From positions 1 through 64,000 of the forward strand of contig NZ_JABANE010000033.1 in assembly GCF_012844305.1 (NCBI RefSeq): 64,000 nt of DNA, written 5' to 3'. This stretch comes from Flammeovirga aprica JL-4. GTDB taxonomy: Bacteria > Bacteroidota > Bacteroidia > Cytophagales > Flammeovirgaceae. A program made the position numbers and the translations under genes. This document shows positions 19,141 through 28,993 of this stretch, piece after piece; the first letter of the stretch is position 1, and each line of letters begins with the position of its first letter. The notes beneath the pieces were generated by a model. The model worked only from the letters and a program-made list of their open reading frames with translations. It had not been told where the DNA came from and did no database searches.

Positions 19141-20007
19141 TTACATAAATGTCCAAGCGATCAATCTACTTTTCTTTTGCCCCTGCCCCATATCAATGAT
19201 TTTATGCGACGTTGGCTTTACTTTCTTGAGGTGCTTTAATAAAGGCACAACATTTTCTTGCTTTGAAATTAATGAGGTAAACCACACAACGTTACGTTTG
19301 TAGTCTACACTTTCATCCATCATCGTTTTAATGAATTGAATCTCACCTCCTTCACACCAAAGTTCATTGCTTTTCCCTCCAAAATTCAGCTTCACCTCAC
19401 TTTTCCCTGTCAGGTTTTTGGCTTTTCGCATACTCCCTTTTTGTGCTTCTTCAGCACTTCTATGAAACGGAGGGTTACACATGCTAAAAGCATATCTTTC
19501 GTTTTCCCGAATAATTCCCTTGAAGATATTCTTGTCAGAGTTTTGCTTACGGATTCCTATTTTCTTAAGACTGATCTTATTCTTCTTTAAAATCTCCACC
19601 GCGTTATCAATAGACGCTTCTTCAATTTCAGAACCTACGAAATCCCATCCGAAAAGGCTATTCCCCAATAAAGGGTAAATGATATTGGCTCCTGAACCTA
19701 CATCTAATCCTTTAATCTGACTGTCTCTTAGATTGGTATTTTCTGACAATAAATCTTTGATCTCTAAAATATAATCAGCCCTGCCAGGAACTGGCGGACA
19801 AAGATACCCTTGTGGCAAATCCCAATAATTTACATTATAATAGGCCTTCAGCAATGCTTTATTTAAGGCAATAACTGCTTTGGCATCAGCAAAATTTATA
19901 GTATCCTCTCCCACTTTATTTTTAATAACAAAAGCAGTAAGTGGCGGATAAGCCTTGATTAACTTGGGAAAAGAATAACCGTTTTTATGTAAATTATTTT
20001 TATGCAT
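19141..20007 (-). CDS. rlmF: 23S rRNA (adenine-1618 N6)-methyltransferase
   Basis: RlmF methylates A1618 of 23S rRNA using SAM. The 288-residue product contains the family hallmarks LNKALLKAYYNVNYWDLPQG and LCPPVPGRADY near the N-terminus. A SAM-binding LDVGSGANIIYPLL and the catalytic N6-adenine motif NPPFHRSAEEA follow. I start it at MHKNNLHKNGYSF (20007), not at the frame start 20037. The extra ten residues would run through the terminator hairpin of the upstream gene, and the shorter form matches the family's N-terminus. Confidence 0.95.
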   Translation of the reverse strand: MHKNNLHKNGYSFPKLIKAYPPLTAFVIKNKVGEDTINFADAKAVIALNKALLKAYYNVNYWDLPQGYLCPPVPGRADYILEIKDLLSENTNLRDSQIKGLDVGSGANIIYPLLGNSLFGWDFVGSEIEEASIDNAVEILKKNKISLKKIGIRKQNSDKNIFKGIIRENERYAFSMCNPPFHRSAEEAQKGSMRKAKNLTGKSEVKLNFGGKSNELWCEGGEIQFIKTMMDESVDYKRNVVWFTSLISKQENVVPLLKHLKKVKPTSHKIIDMGQGQKKSRLIAWTFM

Positions 20008-20024
20008 AGGAGGGGAAAAAGAAA

Positions 20025-20052
20025 GGTGGAACAACACTATGATTATTCCACC
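20025..20052 (-). terminator. terminator of the pyrophosphatase gene
   Basis: GGTGGAA and TTCCACC form a 7-bp GC-rich stem, followed on the minus strand by TTTCTTTTTCCC. It lies between the pyrophosphatase stop (20114) and the rlmF start (20007). Confidence 0.7.
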
Positions 20053-20113
20053 TGTATTTATATGTATGTCTTAAACTATAAGTACTTGGCTCTAAACATA
20101 CACTAATTTATTT

Positions 20114-21052
20114 TTAGCTATTGTAATGCGCTGAAACTGGAGGAATGAAATCATTCTTACGAGAAATTTTTCCTTCCAAGCTTACACCCAAATCGCCTTT
20201 AGCAATACCAAATGCTTTTTCTAATACAGCGTAATCAGCATCATCTGCACCAATAACAACTGAATTGTTTGTTGTCAAATCAACATAAGCGAAGAAAATA
20301 GCCTCATAACCATTTTTCTTATTCTCTTGCATTGCAGCAGTAATTTCATCGTGCTTCGCAATTACTTTGTCGATCAATAAAGATTCACAAACACCAAAAC
20401 CGATTTTGATATCACCGAAAATGAAGTCTTTATAGTCAAGGTTTAAGATCTCAGCCGCAGTGTATTTTGATAAGTCAGACTTTGCGATCAACATCTCTTG
20501 AGCAAATGCTTCGATATCTTCAACACCAGCAATTTTCGCTAATTTTGCTGCTACTTCTCTGTCAATATCAGTAGTGTGAGGAACTGTAAGACCCAAAGTA
20601 TCAGATAAAATACCGCCTAACATCACACCTGCCATTTGAGCAGTGATCTCCACGTTCATATCCGCATAGTAATCCGCGATGATTGTACAGCAAGAAGCTA
20701 CCGTACGCATGTCGATATGGATTGGTCCTTTTTGGAAGAAGAAGTTATCTTGAACTGCGTGGTGATCAATAATAGATAAGATATTTGCTTCAACAACTGA
20801 AGCTGCCGATTGAGTTGTTTGATTGTGGTCTACAATAACAACATCTTTTCCTGCGAAATTGTCCTCAAATGCTGGTTTTTCAACATTAAAATGCTTGAGT
20901 ACGAATTCAGTTTCAGGGTTTAATTCACCTTGTACAATTGGAGTACCACCCCAAAGATTTGCTGCCGCAATAGCAGAACATGTACAATCTGTATCAGGGT
21001 TTTTATGCCCTACAAATAAAGCGTTACTTGGAAAAGATAGTTGAACACTCAT
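20114..21052 (-). CDS. ppaC: manganese-dependent inorganic pyrophosphatase (DHH family)
   Basis: This 312-residue family II pyrophosphatase hydrolyses PPi to two phosphates in the cytoplasm. The metal-binding motifs are in order: GHKNPDTD near the N-terminus, VIVDHNQ, and IIDHHAV (the DHH signature). The C-terminal DHHA2 part ends with SRKNDFIPPV, matching the family's substrate-binding SRKKxxxPP. The N-terminal motif reads DTDCTC where relatives usually have DTDS, a mild variation beside the metal ligands. It appears monocistronic, with a terminator 60 bp downstream. Confidence 0.95.
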   Translation of the reverse strand: MSVQLSFPSNALFVGHKNPDTDCTCSAIAAANLWGGTPIVQGELNPETEFVLKHFNVEKPAFEDNFAGKDVVIVDHNQTTQSAASVVEANILSIIDHHAVQDNFFFQKGPIHIDMRTVASCCTIIADYYADMNVEITAQMAGVMLGGILSDTLGLTVPHTTDIDREVAAKLAKIAGVEDIEAFAQEMLIAKSDLSKYTAAEILNLDYKDFIFGDIKIGFGVCESLLIDKVIAKHDEITAAMQENKKNGYEAIFFAYVDLTTNNSVVIGADDADYAVLEKAFGIAKGDLGVSLEGKISRKNDFIPPVSAHYNS

Positions 21053-21176
21053 TATCTTTTTTTAATTTTTGTTGATGTTAATTTTTAAAACACGCTAAAA
21101 TAAAGGTTGAAAATAAGGTATCAAACTATTCTAATTGTTTTTTTGATAAGGAATGTTTTTACCGGTCGTTTTTTAA

Positions 21177-21303
21177 ATGGAGGATGAAGAGTGAAAAATG
21201 AAGGTTGCTTATATATTCGCACTTGCAATACTTTGTATCTCAGATCAACTGCTCCTAAATTATTAAGAATACATATTGAGCATTTCATTTTTCACTCTCC
21301 ATT
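21177..21303. repeat. inverted-repeat element ending at the sulfatase stop codon
   Basis: GAGTGAAAAATGAA at 21189-21202 recurs inverted as TTCATTTTTCACTC at 21284-21297, and the outer flanks (ATGGAGGATGAA and TCCATTCTT) also partly pair. The arms enclose about 80 bp of noncoding DNA. The layout resembles a small palindromic repeat unit (MITE-like or REP-like), but no second copy is in the window. Confidence 0.35.
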
Positions 21304-21304
21304 C

Positions 21305-23578
21305 TTAATTCAAAATAAGTTTTCCAATCTCAGTACTACCATGATATTTTACTGTAATAAAATAGACACCTTTTGGCTGATGAAGCTGAAATTCTATTCG
21401 CTTTTCCGATACCAACATGTCTTGATAAACAATATCACCCATTGCATTATGAATTGTCACTTCTCTTCTTCCATCAGTTTCAAATTCAATATTGACAAGA
21501 CCTTTACTTGGATTGGGATATAATTCCATTTCGGATATAACACCCAAATCATCAGAAATACTTGTGACAACTTTTGTGAATTTTGCGAATAACACTAAGT
21601 TTCCTGTTGTCCCTTTTGTGATGGTTTTGATCTCCTCCGTAAAGTTTTCATCAATAAACCAACCTTCAAAAATAAACCCTTCCTGATGTGCAGGTGCTAA
21701 TATTATATCATCATCAGTCTTCTGGTAAGTGGAAGGATTTTCCAATGCATTCTCACCTTCTCCTACTTCATATTCGATGGTATAAAAACCGAAGTTGATA
21801 GAAAGGGTTTGATCTGGAATTACTTCCCCACCATAAGAGTCATTGATTTCGAAATTAAAGCGATCAGGTAAATTATGATCTGCAGTATACGTGTATTTTA
21901 TCAGCCCAAGATTGACCTCTTCTTGAGTGAAATAATCACCTGTTGAAAGCTTTTTTCCTTCTAAATATAGATCTCCATACTGGGGTAATTCTGATAAAAC
22001 ATAATTGATCAGATTGGGTCCGTTCAAAGCATCTTGATAATCTATTATGGATGAAGATAGATAAAAGTCTTCAGTAGAAGTTAAGTTCACTTCCTCATGT
22101 TTCACCATTGTCAAACGGTTTCTAGCTTGGAAATATTCATACTTACTCCTTAATGAATCACAGATACTTCCCCCTCCACAAATACGTTTTAAAATATAAG
22201 ATTTCCCTATCCACGACGGCATTTCCAAAGTTTCATACCATTGTTCATAGGCTTCAACTAAAGGGGCAACCTCCGCTTTATTGTCAACGTATACGTCATT
22301 CTTTTCAGAAATATCATTGGCTAAGTTATACATTATCGTGTCGTATTGCTGATTGACTAATAGTTCTTTTCCTGCATCAAAAATGATTTTATTTGTACCA
22401 TCCGAAACTACCCCCCAAGTGAATTCTTTTCTCCAGAACAATGCATCATGAATGGGGTTATTTAAATTGTTGGCAGCAGTCACTAAATCTTGACCGTCTA
22501 ATTCCTGATACTTTCGATCTTTTAAATCACCTCCTGCTGCTTTGATAAATGTAGTCAGCAAATCAAGAGAAATGACCTGATGATCGTATTTTTGATTTGA
22601 TGGCACTCCTTGTTTCCAAGTTACAAAAAAGGGTACTCTTAGTCCTCCTTCATACTGACTACTTTTATTGCCTCTTAAAGCACCATTATTGGTCAATGAC
22701 ACACCACCATTGTCACTAAGGAAAACGAAAAGGGTATTTTCATATTCTCCTTTCTCCTTCAGCATTTCAACAATTCTTCCTACATTATCATCCACATTTT
22801 TACACATGCCATAGTAGTTCTTCTGGTTTTCTGATAATGCGGTGCCATTGGGTTTTAATACATTCTCAAAAATGGCTTTATCTTCAGGTTTCGCCTGGAA
22901 TGGACCGTGTGGTGCCGTGTAAGACATAAATGCTAAGAATGGATTTCCTGCTGTAATTTCTCTTTCCATATACACCAAAGCACTATCCGTCAGCAAATCT
23001 GTAAGGTAAAAATTATTATCTTTTGGCTCCGCCAATGTCTTGTTATAATGCAACACTTTATCGTGGGAAGTTTCTCTTACATTATAATTTCTTGATCCTC
23101 CATATAAACCATAAAAGTGATCAAATCCTCTATTCTCCGGCAAGTGATGTTCTTCTTCACCAATGTGCCATTTCCCGAATAAAGAAGTGGAGTAACCTAA
23201 CTCTTTCAAATAGTTACCCATTGTAGGTACATGAGCGTTTAAGCCGACATCATTATGGTCATGCCCAGGAGCATTGACATAAGTAACGATATTATGATCA
23301 AAACCTAGTTTTTCTTGGTATTGACCTGATAACATCCCTGCCCTTGAAGGAGCACAAACTGATTGGGTCACATAACCTTGTGTGAAAATTGTACCTTCTC
23401 CTGCTAACTGGTCTAAGGAAGGAGAATAATTGGCCATAATTTGAGAGCCTTGAAAACCCCAGTCATTATTTCCTGCATCATCTACTAAGATGACTACAAT
23501 ATTAGGTTTTTCTGTGGCATAGATGGAGCTTGTGAAAAATAAGGATAGCAGGAATAGCACACTTATAGAATTTTTCAT
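21305..23578 (-). CDS. secreted type I sulfatase with T9SS sorting domain
   Basis: This protein of about 757 residues starts at MKNSISVLFLLSLFF (23578), which restores a signal peptide. The frame start at 23647 adds a non-signal stretch. The sulfatase domain begins PNIVVILVDDAG (metal Asp pair). SVCAPSRAG carries the formylglycine site at Cys75, and GKWHIGEEEHH, FLSDNGG and GNKSSQYEGGLR follow. Beyond about 500 lie a CSPG/cadherin-like segment and an InlB/Listeria-Bacteroides repeat (FEGWFIDENF). A C-terminal T9SS type A domain (LYPNPSKGLVNIEF) completes it. It should remove sulfate esters from a polysaccharide at the cell surface or outside. The exact substrate class is unknown. Confidence 0.9.
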   Translation of the reverse strand: MKNSISVLFLLSLFFTSSIYATEKPNIVVILVDDAGNNDWGFQGSQIMANYSPSLDQLAGEGTIFTQGYVTQSVCAPSRAGMLSGQYQEKLGFDHNIVTYVNAPGHDHNDVGLNAHVPTMGNYLKELGYSTSLFGKWHIGEEEHHLPENRGFDHFYGLYGGSRNYNVRETSHDKVLHYNKTLAEPKDNNFYLTDLLTDSALVYMEREITAGNPFLAFMSYTAPHGPFQAKPEDKAIFENVLKPNGTALSENQKNYYGMCKNVDDNVGRIVEMLKEKGEYENTLFVFLSDNGGVSLTNNGALRGNKSSQYEGGLRVPFFVTWKQGVPSNQKYDHQVISLDLLTTFIKAAGGDLKDRKYQELDGQDLVTAANNLNNPIHDALFWRKEFTWGVVSDGTNKIIFDAGKELLVNQQYDTIMYNLANDISEKNDVYVDNKAEVAPLVEAYEQWYETLEMPSWIGKSYILKRICGGGSICDSLRSKYEYFQARNRLTMVKHEEVNLTSTEDFYLSSSIIDYQDALNGPNLINYVLSELPQYGDLYLEGKKLSTGDYFTQEEVNLGLIKYTYTADHNLPDRFNFEINDSYGGEVIPDQTLSINFGFYTIEYEVGEGENALENPSTYQKTDDDIILAPAHQEGFIFEGWFIDENFTEEIKTITKGTTGNLVLFAKFTKVVTSISDDLGVISEMELYPNPSKGLVNIEFETDGRREVTIHNAMGDIVYQDMLVSEKRIEFQLHQPKGVYFITVKYHGSTEIGKLILN

Positions 23579-23600
23579 ATTTGTATTTTTTTTGGTGGTT

Positions 23601-23622
23601 GCCCAAAACTGAAATTGTGGGC
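23601..23622. repeat. hairpin in the sulfatase leader, similar to the one at 23750
   Basis: GCCCAAAACTGAAATTGTGGGC can fold with a GCCCA/TGGGC stem just upstream of the sulfatase start. Its reverse complement matches the hairpin at 23749-23770 in about 17 of 22 positions, so the two may be copies of one element. Confidence 0.35.
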
Positions 23623-23749
23623 TTATGGGAAGACATCCTATTTTCAACTTTCATTATAAACTTGATATGTATCAACGGTTTAAAGGTTTAAATACCGTTA
23701 AGCTAAATATTATAATCTAAAGTTGATAAATGAGTTATCTCCCCAAAAG

Positions 23750-23769
23750 CCCATAATTTCAATTATGGG
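23750..23769 (-). terminator. weak terminator-like hairpin after the giant surface-protein gene
   Basis: CCCATAATT and AATTATGGG form a stem 30 bp past the stop of the gene ending at 23799. Only four T residues follow on the minus strand, so termination would be inefficient. Confidence 0.45.
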
Positions 23770-23798
23770 TCTACGAAACACCCATTTTCTGTCTTATA

Positions 23799-26700
23799 TT
23801 ATTGCACTACAAATCGTTTTGTGACCAATGTGTCTTTGTACTCAATTGTCATAAAGTACATGCCCGTCGGTATTGAAACCGTTTCAATTTGTTTGTTTGT
23901 TGCATCCGTCACATTCTCAACATGCATCATTACACCTTGAGCATTAAAAACGGAAACTTTATATCCTTCAGAGATCTGACCCGACTGTATAACAAGATTC
24001 AATTTGTCACCTCTTACCACTGGATTAGGATAAACTGATACTGATTGGTTTTCTACATCATCAATGCTGGTAATATCATTTTGTTTGACGTAAACATAAA
24101 TGAACATGCTTACAGTGTGTTCTCCATCATCAGCAGTCACTTCTACGATATAACTATTGTTTTGATTAGAATCTGTAGGATTACTCAATGATGGTGGATT
24201 GATAAATGAAAGTTGATCTCCTTCAAGCTTAAAATGATCCATATCAGATCCTCCAGTAATTGAATAAGTAACTTCAGAAATCAAATCCAAATCTGTTGTC
24301 TCTAATATCACAACAAACGTTTCTCCTTCAATAACATCAATTTCACTTTCGGTTGTAAATACAGGCGGATGTTCATTTGGATTGTCAATGACTATCACTT
24401 CAATAATTTGAGTGGTCATGTGTACACCATCATTAGCTGTCACCTCCACAATATATACATTATCGCCATTGGCATCTGAAGGGTTTTCAAAATCTACCGG
24501 AGCTTTAAAAACTAGTCGATCACCTGAAATTGCGAAAAAGGCAGCATCTTCACCTCCTGATATAGAGTAACTCACACTTCCTTCTCCATCGGCATCGGTA
24601 GTTACCAATTGTAAGACTTCAAGTACGCCTTCCATTACAGTTGCTGTGTTTGGAGATGTAAATACTGGAGGGTTTTCATTGAGAGATTCAACCAATATTT
24701 CAATTTTATCAATCAGCATTCCTGAGAGAGTAATTGTATTCTCACCGTTCTTGAAACTTTGAGTGAAATGATATTGGGCAGGAACACCTTCATCACACAT
24801 ACCACTTCCGCGTGTCATTAATATTTCTTCCGCTTCACCACCATTAATAGAATGTGTAAGAGCTTGCATTGTAGAAGATAAATAGTATACCTTCACAAGG
24901 TATTCCCCTTCCTCTTCTGGTGTAAATGTGAAAGTAAGATCAGAAGCATTGACTGCTTTTGAATTGGAGCTTGAAGTACATTCGATTACTGTAGAATTAT
25001 TTAAAGTAGCCTCTTCAGCTTCAAAAACTTGAGGGAACAATGTCTTCGTAGAACCCGCTCCATTATAAGCTCCAATATTTGATGTTCCTGTTAAATCCAC
25101 AGGGTTTCCATAATAATCGTTGGTTGCTTTTGATGTGACATCAGCAAAAATACCTTGCCCCGCTAATGGGAATTCTGGTTCTTCAAACGAAGTTGCAGTT
25201 CCAAGTGCTGGGCTATTTGCCGTAAGTACATAACCTGATCCATTTTGTGTACCGGCATTCAAGAATAATGGATTGGACTCGATTATTGTTTGATCCAATG
25301 CAAGGAAATCAGGATGAATTGTTCCCCCATAGAAAATATTTTTCTTGAAGTCTGATTGATCTATATTCTCCTCATATTCTACTATACCCATTTTAGCATC
25401 GGCTTCAAGATTGATGATGTTATTATAAAAATGGATATCTACTACTTCAATTTGCACACGACTATCTGACACTTCATTTTTCTGATCTGTGCCACTGTGA
25501 ATGGTATTGTTGTAAATATAAACACCTTCACTCTTCAGATCTTTTTGAGAATACTTATTGATAAAGAATAATTTATTTTTACCACCACGATCTGTATCAG
25601 CATCATTTACACTAATGTTGTAGCGCCAGATTACATTTCTATTATCTCCAAGAATTTCACAGAATCCACCTGCTGCATCTTCAGAATAATTGTACTGGAA
25701 TAAAATATTATCGTTGCCATAATCAACGTGCATACCACTCGAATCTCCATTACCTCTAGCATGCTTAGAAACGTTGTATTGAGCCACTACATCTTTACAA
25801 CTGAAAACCCACATTCCACTTCCTCTTTTGGCCATTCTATCATCGCTATCCGAACCATTAAACAACATCAGGTTGTGCTCATACATCACTCTTCTTGAGT
25901 TAGAAAAAATCGCACCTGAACCGCCAATATCTGTAAACTCATTGTTTCTCACAATTACATCTGTTAGCCATTTTCTCATCCAAACCCCTACACGCTGAAT
26001 GTTTGTGAAATAAGAGTTTTCGATAATAACATCAGAAACCAATGCTTCTTCAAAATAAATCCCCGATGTTCTTACAGCATTAAAATCAACTCCGTCAATA
26101 CCCAATGAATAAACATTATCTACATATAAATTTCTCATATGGATATGCTTTGATAATTCTGCTTCTTCAAAATCACCCTCAATTGTTTTATTTGAAGTAT
26201 ATAAAATTCCGAATGCCATATCATCAGGAGCACCTGCAAAAGCATCAAAACGTTCATTCTGAATTCTTAAGTTTTCAAACTCCAAATAAGACTGATCCAC
26301 AATATCAATCGTACTTAATGGATCTGGTACTCCGTCATTTCCTGTACTTGCCGTTAATAATGCTTTTTCACCATTGCCATAAGTAGTGTATAAAATAGCA
26401 TTTCCTTCTTCACCAGAATATCTACATTTCAATTGTCCTACAAATCGATCTCCGTTTTTAAATAACACTTTATCTCCAGGAATCAAACGAATACCATTCA
26501 AGGCATTAATAGTTTGTAGAGGTGTCACTTCTGATAAACCATCATTTTTATCATCACCTTCTGAACTACTGATATAGATAGTTTGTCCTTCAGTAAGCAC
26601 ACTAATTTCACCTGAATCCTCACCATTCAAATACACACCTGATGATGGATTCTTGATCTTGATTTGACCACTTCCAGCATTTGCTAAGGCTGTAAATTCA

Positions 26701-28820
26701 ACCTTACCTGTCTTTTGTCCTTTTGGAATGATGATAGAAGTTGATGATAAAGTATAATCGCTTTGAGCAAGTCCTGTCACTTCTAATTCCACTGATTCCT
26801 CTTCAAGAACTGGATGATCTACAGATACAATAATTTCAGAGACTTCACCTGATCTCAGTCTTAGCTTTTTCGTCACTAAAGCCACCTCATCAAGCTTTAC
26901 TTCCACCAATTCAAAATTATCTAATAATGGAGCAGATAGGCCTTCCACAGGTGAAAAGCTTACTTGATTTGTTCCAGCTGTTAATTCTACTGCAAAATCA
27001 GCCATCTCACTTGCTCCTTCATAACACCATCTTCCTTTAGGAAAGGATACTTCAGAAGCTGAACCATTTACCGTCAACTTAGCGGTAGACTCTAGAGCAT
27101 TATAAAAATAGGTTCTTAATCTATATTTACCTGCCTTCTCCACATCAATACTTAATGTCACACTATTTGCAGAATCATCAAATAATCTCACAAATTTACC
27201 TCCTGAAGCTGATTCACAGGCATCTCTAACTTCAGCAGTTGGGCCACTTAATGCACCCGTTTCAAATTCACCTACTAAAATAATTCCTGTATCTGCAGGA
27301 TCATCTGCTAATACCGTAATATCTTTTGAGCCCGTTACGCCTGAACCATCTTTTGCCATAGCTTGTATAGTGACCGAACCTTCTGTAAGGCCTACTAAAT
27401 TTCCAGATTCACTTATCACTGCACTACCTGTACCATTGATCACAGTCCATTCCACAGATTTATTCGTAGCCTCTAACGGTAATACAGAAGCGGTAAACTC
27501 CATTGCCTTTTGAATGCCTATTTCCTCCCCACTAGATTCCACAACAATACTTTCCACTGCCGTTGAAGAGGAAACGATTGAAACCTCAAACTCTGCCGTT
27601 ATTCCAGAAGCATCATTAGCGGTTGCTTTTACTACAACTGTTCCTAAAGCCGTCGCAGAAAGAAGTCCTTGCTGATCAATTGTAGCTGTTCCAGTTTGAT
27701 TTACAACTGACCAAGTGATGGCTGAATTTGTAGCTTCAGCTGGAAGTACAATAGCATTAAGTTGTAGATCATTCCCTACTTTAATTACATTCGAATTCGT
27801 TGCACTAGCAATTTGAATTTCTGTTACCAATTGGATAGCTTTCTCTATCGTTAAATCAAAAGTTCCTTCAACGCCTGACCCATCATTTGCTTTCGCTTTT
27901 ACAGTCACTGTACCAAATTGTACTGCTGTAAGATTCCCTGATGCATCAATTGTCGCTTTTCCTGTCCCATTTACTACAGACCAAGTCACTGATTTATCAT
28001 CAGCGTCTAATGGCAATACTTCAGTAGAAAGCTGTAATTCTTCCCCTTCTTTGATCATTTGCACATCATTTGCAGAAGAAACTGTAATGCTTTCTACCAA
28101 CCCTTTTGGAGCCGTTACATCAAATAAATCAATCTGTGGCTCTGGTCCTTCTTTACCACTGTTTTTGAATATTATCGTATTGAATCCTTGCTTCAAAGCC
28201 ACAACAACACTTTTCTTTGCTGAAGGTCCATCTGCACAAAGTCCCACATTTTCAAAATCTAAAGTAGTTGGATTTTCTAAGGCAATATCATTGATATATA
28301 AATTGATTTTCACTGGATTTTCAAGTGCTGAAAAATAGGTGATATTCAAATCATAATTACCGTCTGCTGGCACATACACATACTCATGCGTAGATTTAGA
28401 GGCGTTACTTTGGAAATAAGTCACCACGCCCAAACCTGATTTATTGACACAATCCGTCTGACCAACCACAGCACCCTCTAGCTTACCGAACTCTATTTCT
28501 GTTCTATAATATAATCCTTCCTCAGTATTGGCATCAATTGTAATTACTTTTTCACCAAACACCGCAGAACCATCATTGGTCACCGCTTTCACCTTTACAG
28601 TTCCTGCTTGATGTCCCACTACTACACCACTTTTAGTAATGGTAGCTATACCTGTTTCATTTGTTACTTCCCAAGTGATGGATTTATCCGAAGCATTACT
28701 AGGTAAGACTTCCGCCTCCATTTGTAAGTGATCGAAAGCTGTTATGGTAGAAACATCTCCTGCTCCTTTTAAAGTAACCGAACTTACAGGCACATTAGAA
28801 TCGTATAAACGGCAAATCAA
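23799..28820 (-). CDS. giant modular surface protein: Ig-like, CBM, beta-helix, cadherin, T9SS; signal peptide lost
   Basis: This 1673-residue multidomain protein has a BIg2-like domain (about 5-95) and a sandwich resembling a carbohydrate-binding module (100-235). Three more BIg2 domains (240-505), a second CBM (510-640) and a Calx-beta-like domain (650-740) follow. A right-handed parallel beta-helix region of the polysaccharide-lyase type spans about 745-1215 and begins YISSSEGDDKNDGLSEVTPL. Then come a third CBM (1255-1385), two cadherin repeats (1387-1585) and a T9SS type A domain (SVYPNPVVRGDKLN). It probably binds or cleaves an acidic polysaccharide. The frame opens at a TTG and lacks a signal peptide, although T9SS export needs one; see the lesion reported upstream. 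It may therefore be a decaying gene. Confidence 0.8.
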   Translation of the reverse strand: MICRLYDSNVPVSSVTLKGAGDVSTITAFDHLQMEAEVLPSNASDKSITWEVTNETGIATITKSGVVVGHQAGTVKVKAVTNDGSAVFGEKVITIDANTEEGLYYRTEIEFGKLEGAVVGQTDCVNKSGLGVVTYFQSNASKSTHEYVYVPADGNYDLNITYFSALENPVKINLYINDIALENPTTLDFENVGLCADGPSAKKSVVVALKQGFNTIIFKNSGKEGPEPQIDLFDVTAPKGLVESITVSSANDVQMIKEGEELQLSTEVLPLDADDKSVTWSVVNGTGKATIDASGNLTAVQFGTVTVKAKANDGSGVEGTFDLTIEKAIQLVTEIQIASATNSNVIKVGNDLQLNAIVLPAEATNSAITWSVVNQTGTATIDQQGLLSATALGTVVVKATANDASGITAEFEVSIVSSSTAVESIVVESSGEEIGIQKAMEFTASVLPLEATNKSVEWTVINGTGSAVISESGNLVGLTEGSVTIQAMAKDGSGVTGSKDITVLADDPADTGIILVGEFETGALSGPTAEVRDACESASGGKFVRLFDDSANSVTLSIDVEKAGKYRLRTYFYNALESTAKLTVNGSASEVSFPKGRWCYEGASEMADFAVELTAGTNQVSFSPVEGLSAPLLDNFELVEVKLDEVALVTKKLRLRSGEVSEIIVSVDHPVLEEESVELEVTGLAQSDYTLSSTSIIIPKGQKTGKVEFTALANAGSGQIKIKNPSSGVYLNGEDSGEISVLTEGQTIYISSSEGDDKNDGLSEVTPLQTINALNGIRLIPGDKVLFKNGDRFVGQLKCRYSGEEGNAILYTTYGNGEKALLTASTGNDGVPDPLSTIDIVDQSYLEFENLRIQNERFDAFAGAPDDMAFGILYTSNKTIEGDFEEAELSKHIHMRNLYVDNVYSLGIDGVDFNAVRTSGIYFEEALVSDVIIENSYFTNIQRVGVWMRKWLTDVIVRNNEFTDIGGSGAIFSNSRRVMYEHNLMLFNGSDSDDRMAKRGSGMWVFSCKDVVAQYNVSKHARGNGDSSGMHVDYGNDNILFQYNYSEDAAGGFCEILGDNRNVIWRYNISVNDADTDRGGKNKLFFINKYSQKDLKSEGVYIYNNTIHSGTDQKNEVSDSRVQIEVVDIHFYNNIINLEADAKMGIVEYEENIDQSDFKKNIFYGGTIHPDFLALDQTIIESNPLFLNAGTQNGSGYVLTANSPALGTATSFEEPEFPLAGQGIFADVTSKATNDYYGNPVDLTGTSNIGAYNGAGSTKTLFPQVFEAEEATLNNSTVIECTSSSNSKAVNASDLTFTFTPEEEGEYLVKVYYLSSTMQALTHSINGGEAEEILMTRGSGMCDEGVPAQYHFTQSFKNGENTITLSGMLIDKIEILVESLNENPPVFTSPNTATVMEGVLEVLQLVTTDADGEGSVSYSISGGEDAAFFAISGDRLVFKAPVDFENPSDANGDNVYIVEVTANDGVHMTTQIIEVIVIDNPNEHPPVFTTESEIDVIEGETFVVILETTDLDLISEVTYSITGGSDMDHFKLEGDQLSFINPPSLSNPTDSNQNNSYIVEVTADDGEHTVSMFIYVYVKQNDITSIDDVENQSVSVYPNPVVRGDKLNLVIQSGQISEGYKVSVFNAQGVMMHVENVTDATNKQIETVSIPTGMYFMTIEYKDTLVTKRFVVQ

Positions 28821-28944
28821 TTTGTATACATAAATCTAATTGATTTGTACATTCAAATTAATTACAAAAAAATATTTTTTTATACAGAGTTTGGTAATAT
28901 AACTATCACCTTCGATTCCTAGAAAGAGATAAGAGTATAAAAAA

Positions 28945-28968
28945 GCCACCCCTTAAAAAAGGGGTGGC
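28945..28968 (-). terminator. strong terminator near the prophage boundary
   Basis: A perfect GCCACCCC / GGGGTGGC stem is followed on the minus strand by TTTTTTATAC. It would stop transcription coming leftward from the prophage tail operon or the small open frame at 28994-29113, and so shield the host gene. Confidence 0.8.
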
Positions 28969-28993
28969 AATATCTAAACGAATCAATTATCTT

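Noticed and set aside
28813-28847. CAAATCAATT / AATTGATTTG inverted repeat as prophage attachment site
   Set aside because: It lies on the host side of the strong terminator and overlaps the remains of the host signal peptide. Mu-like phages do not use a palindromic attachment core.
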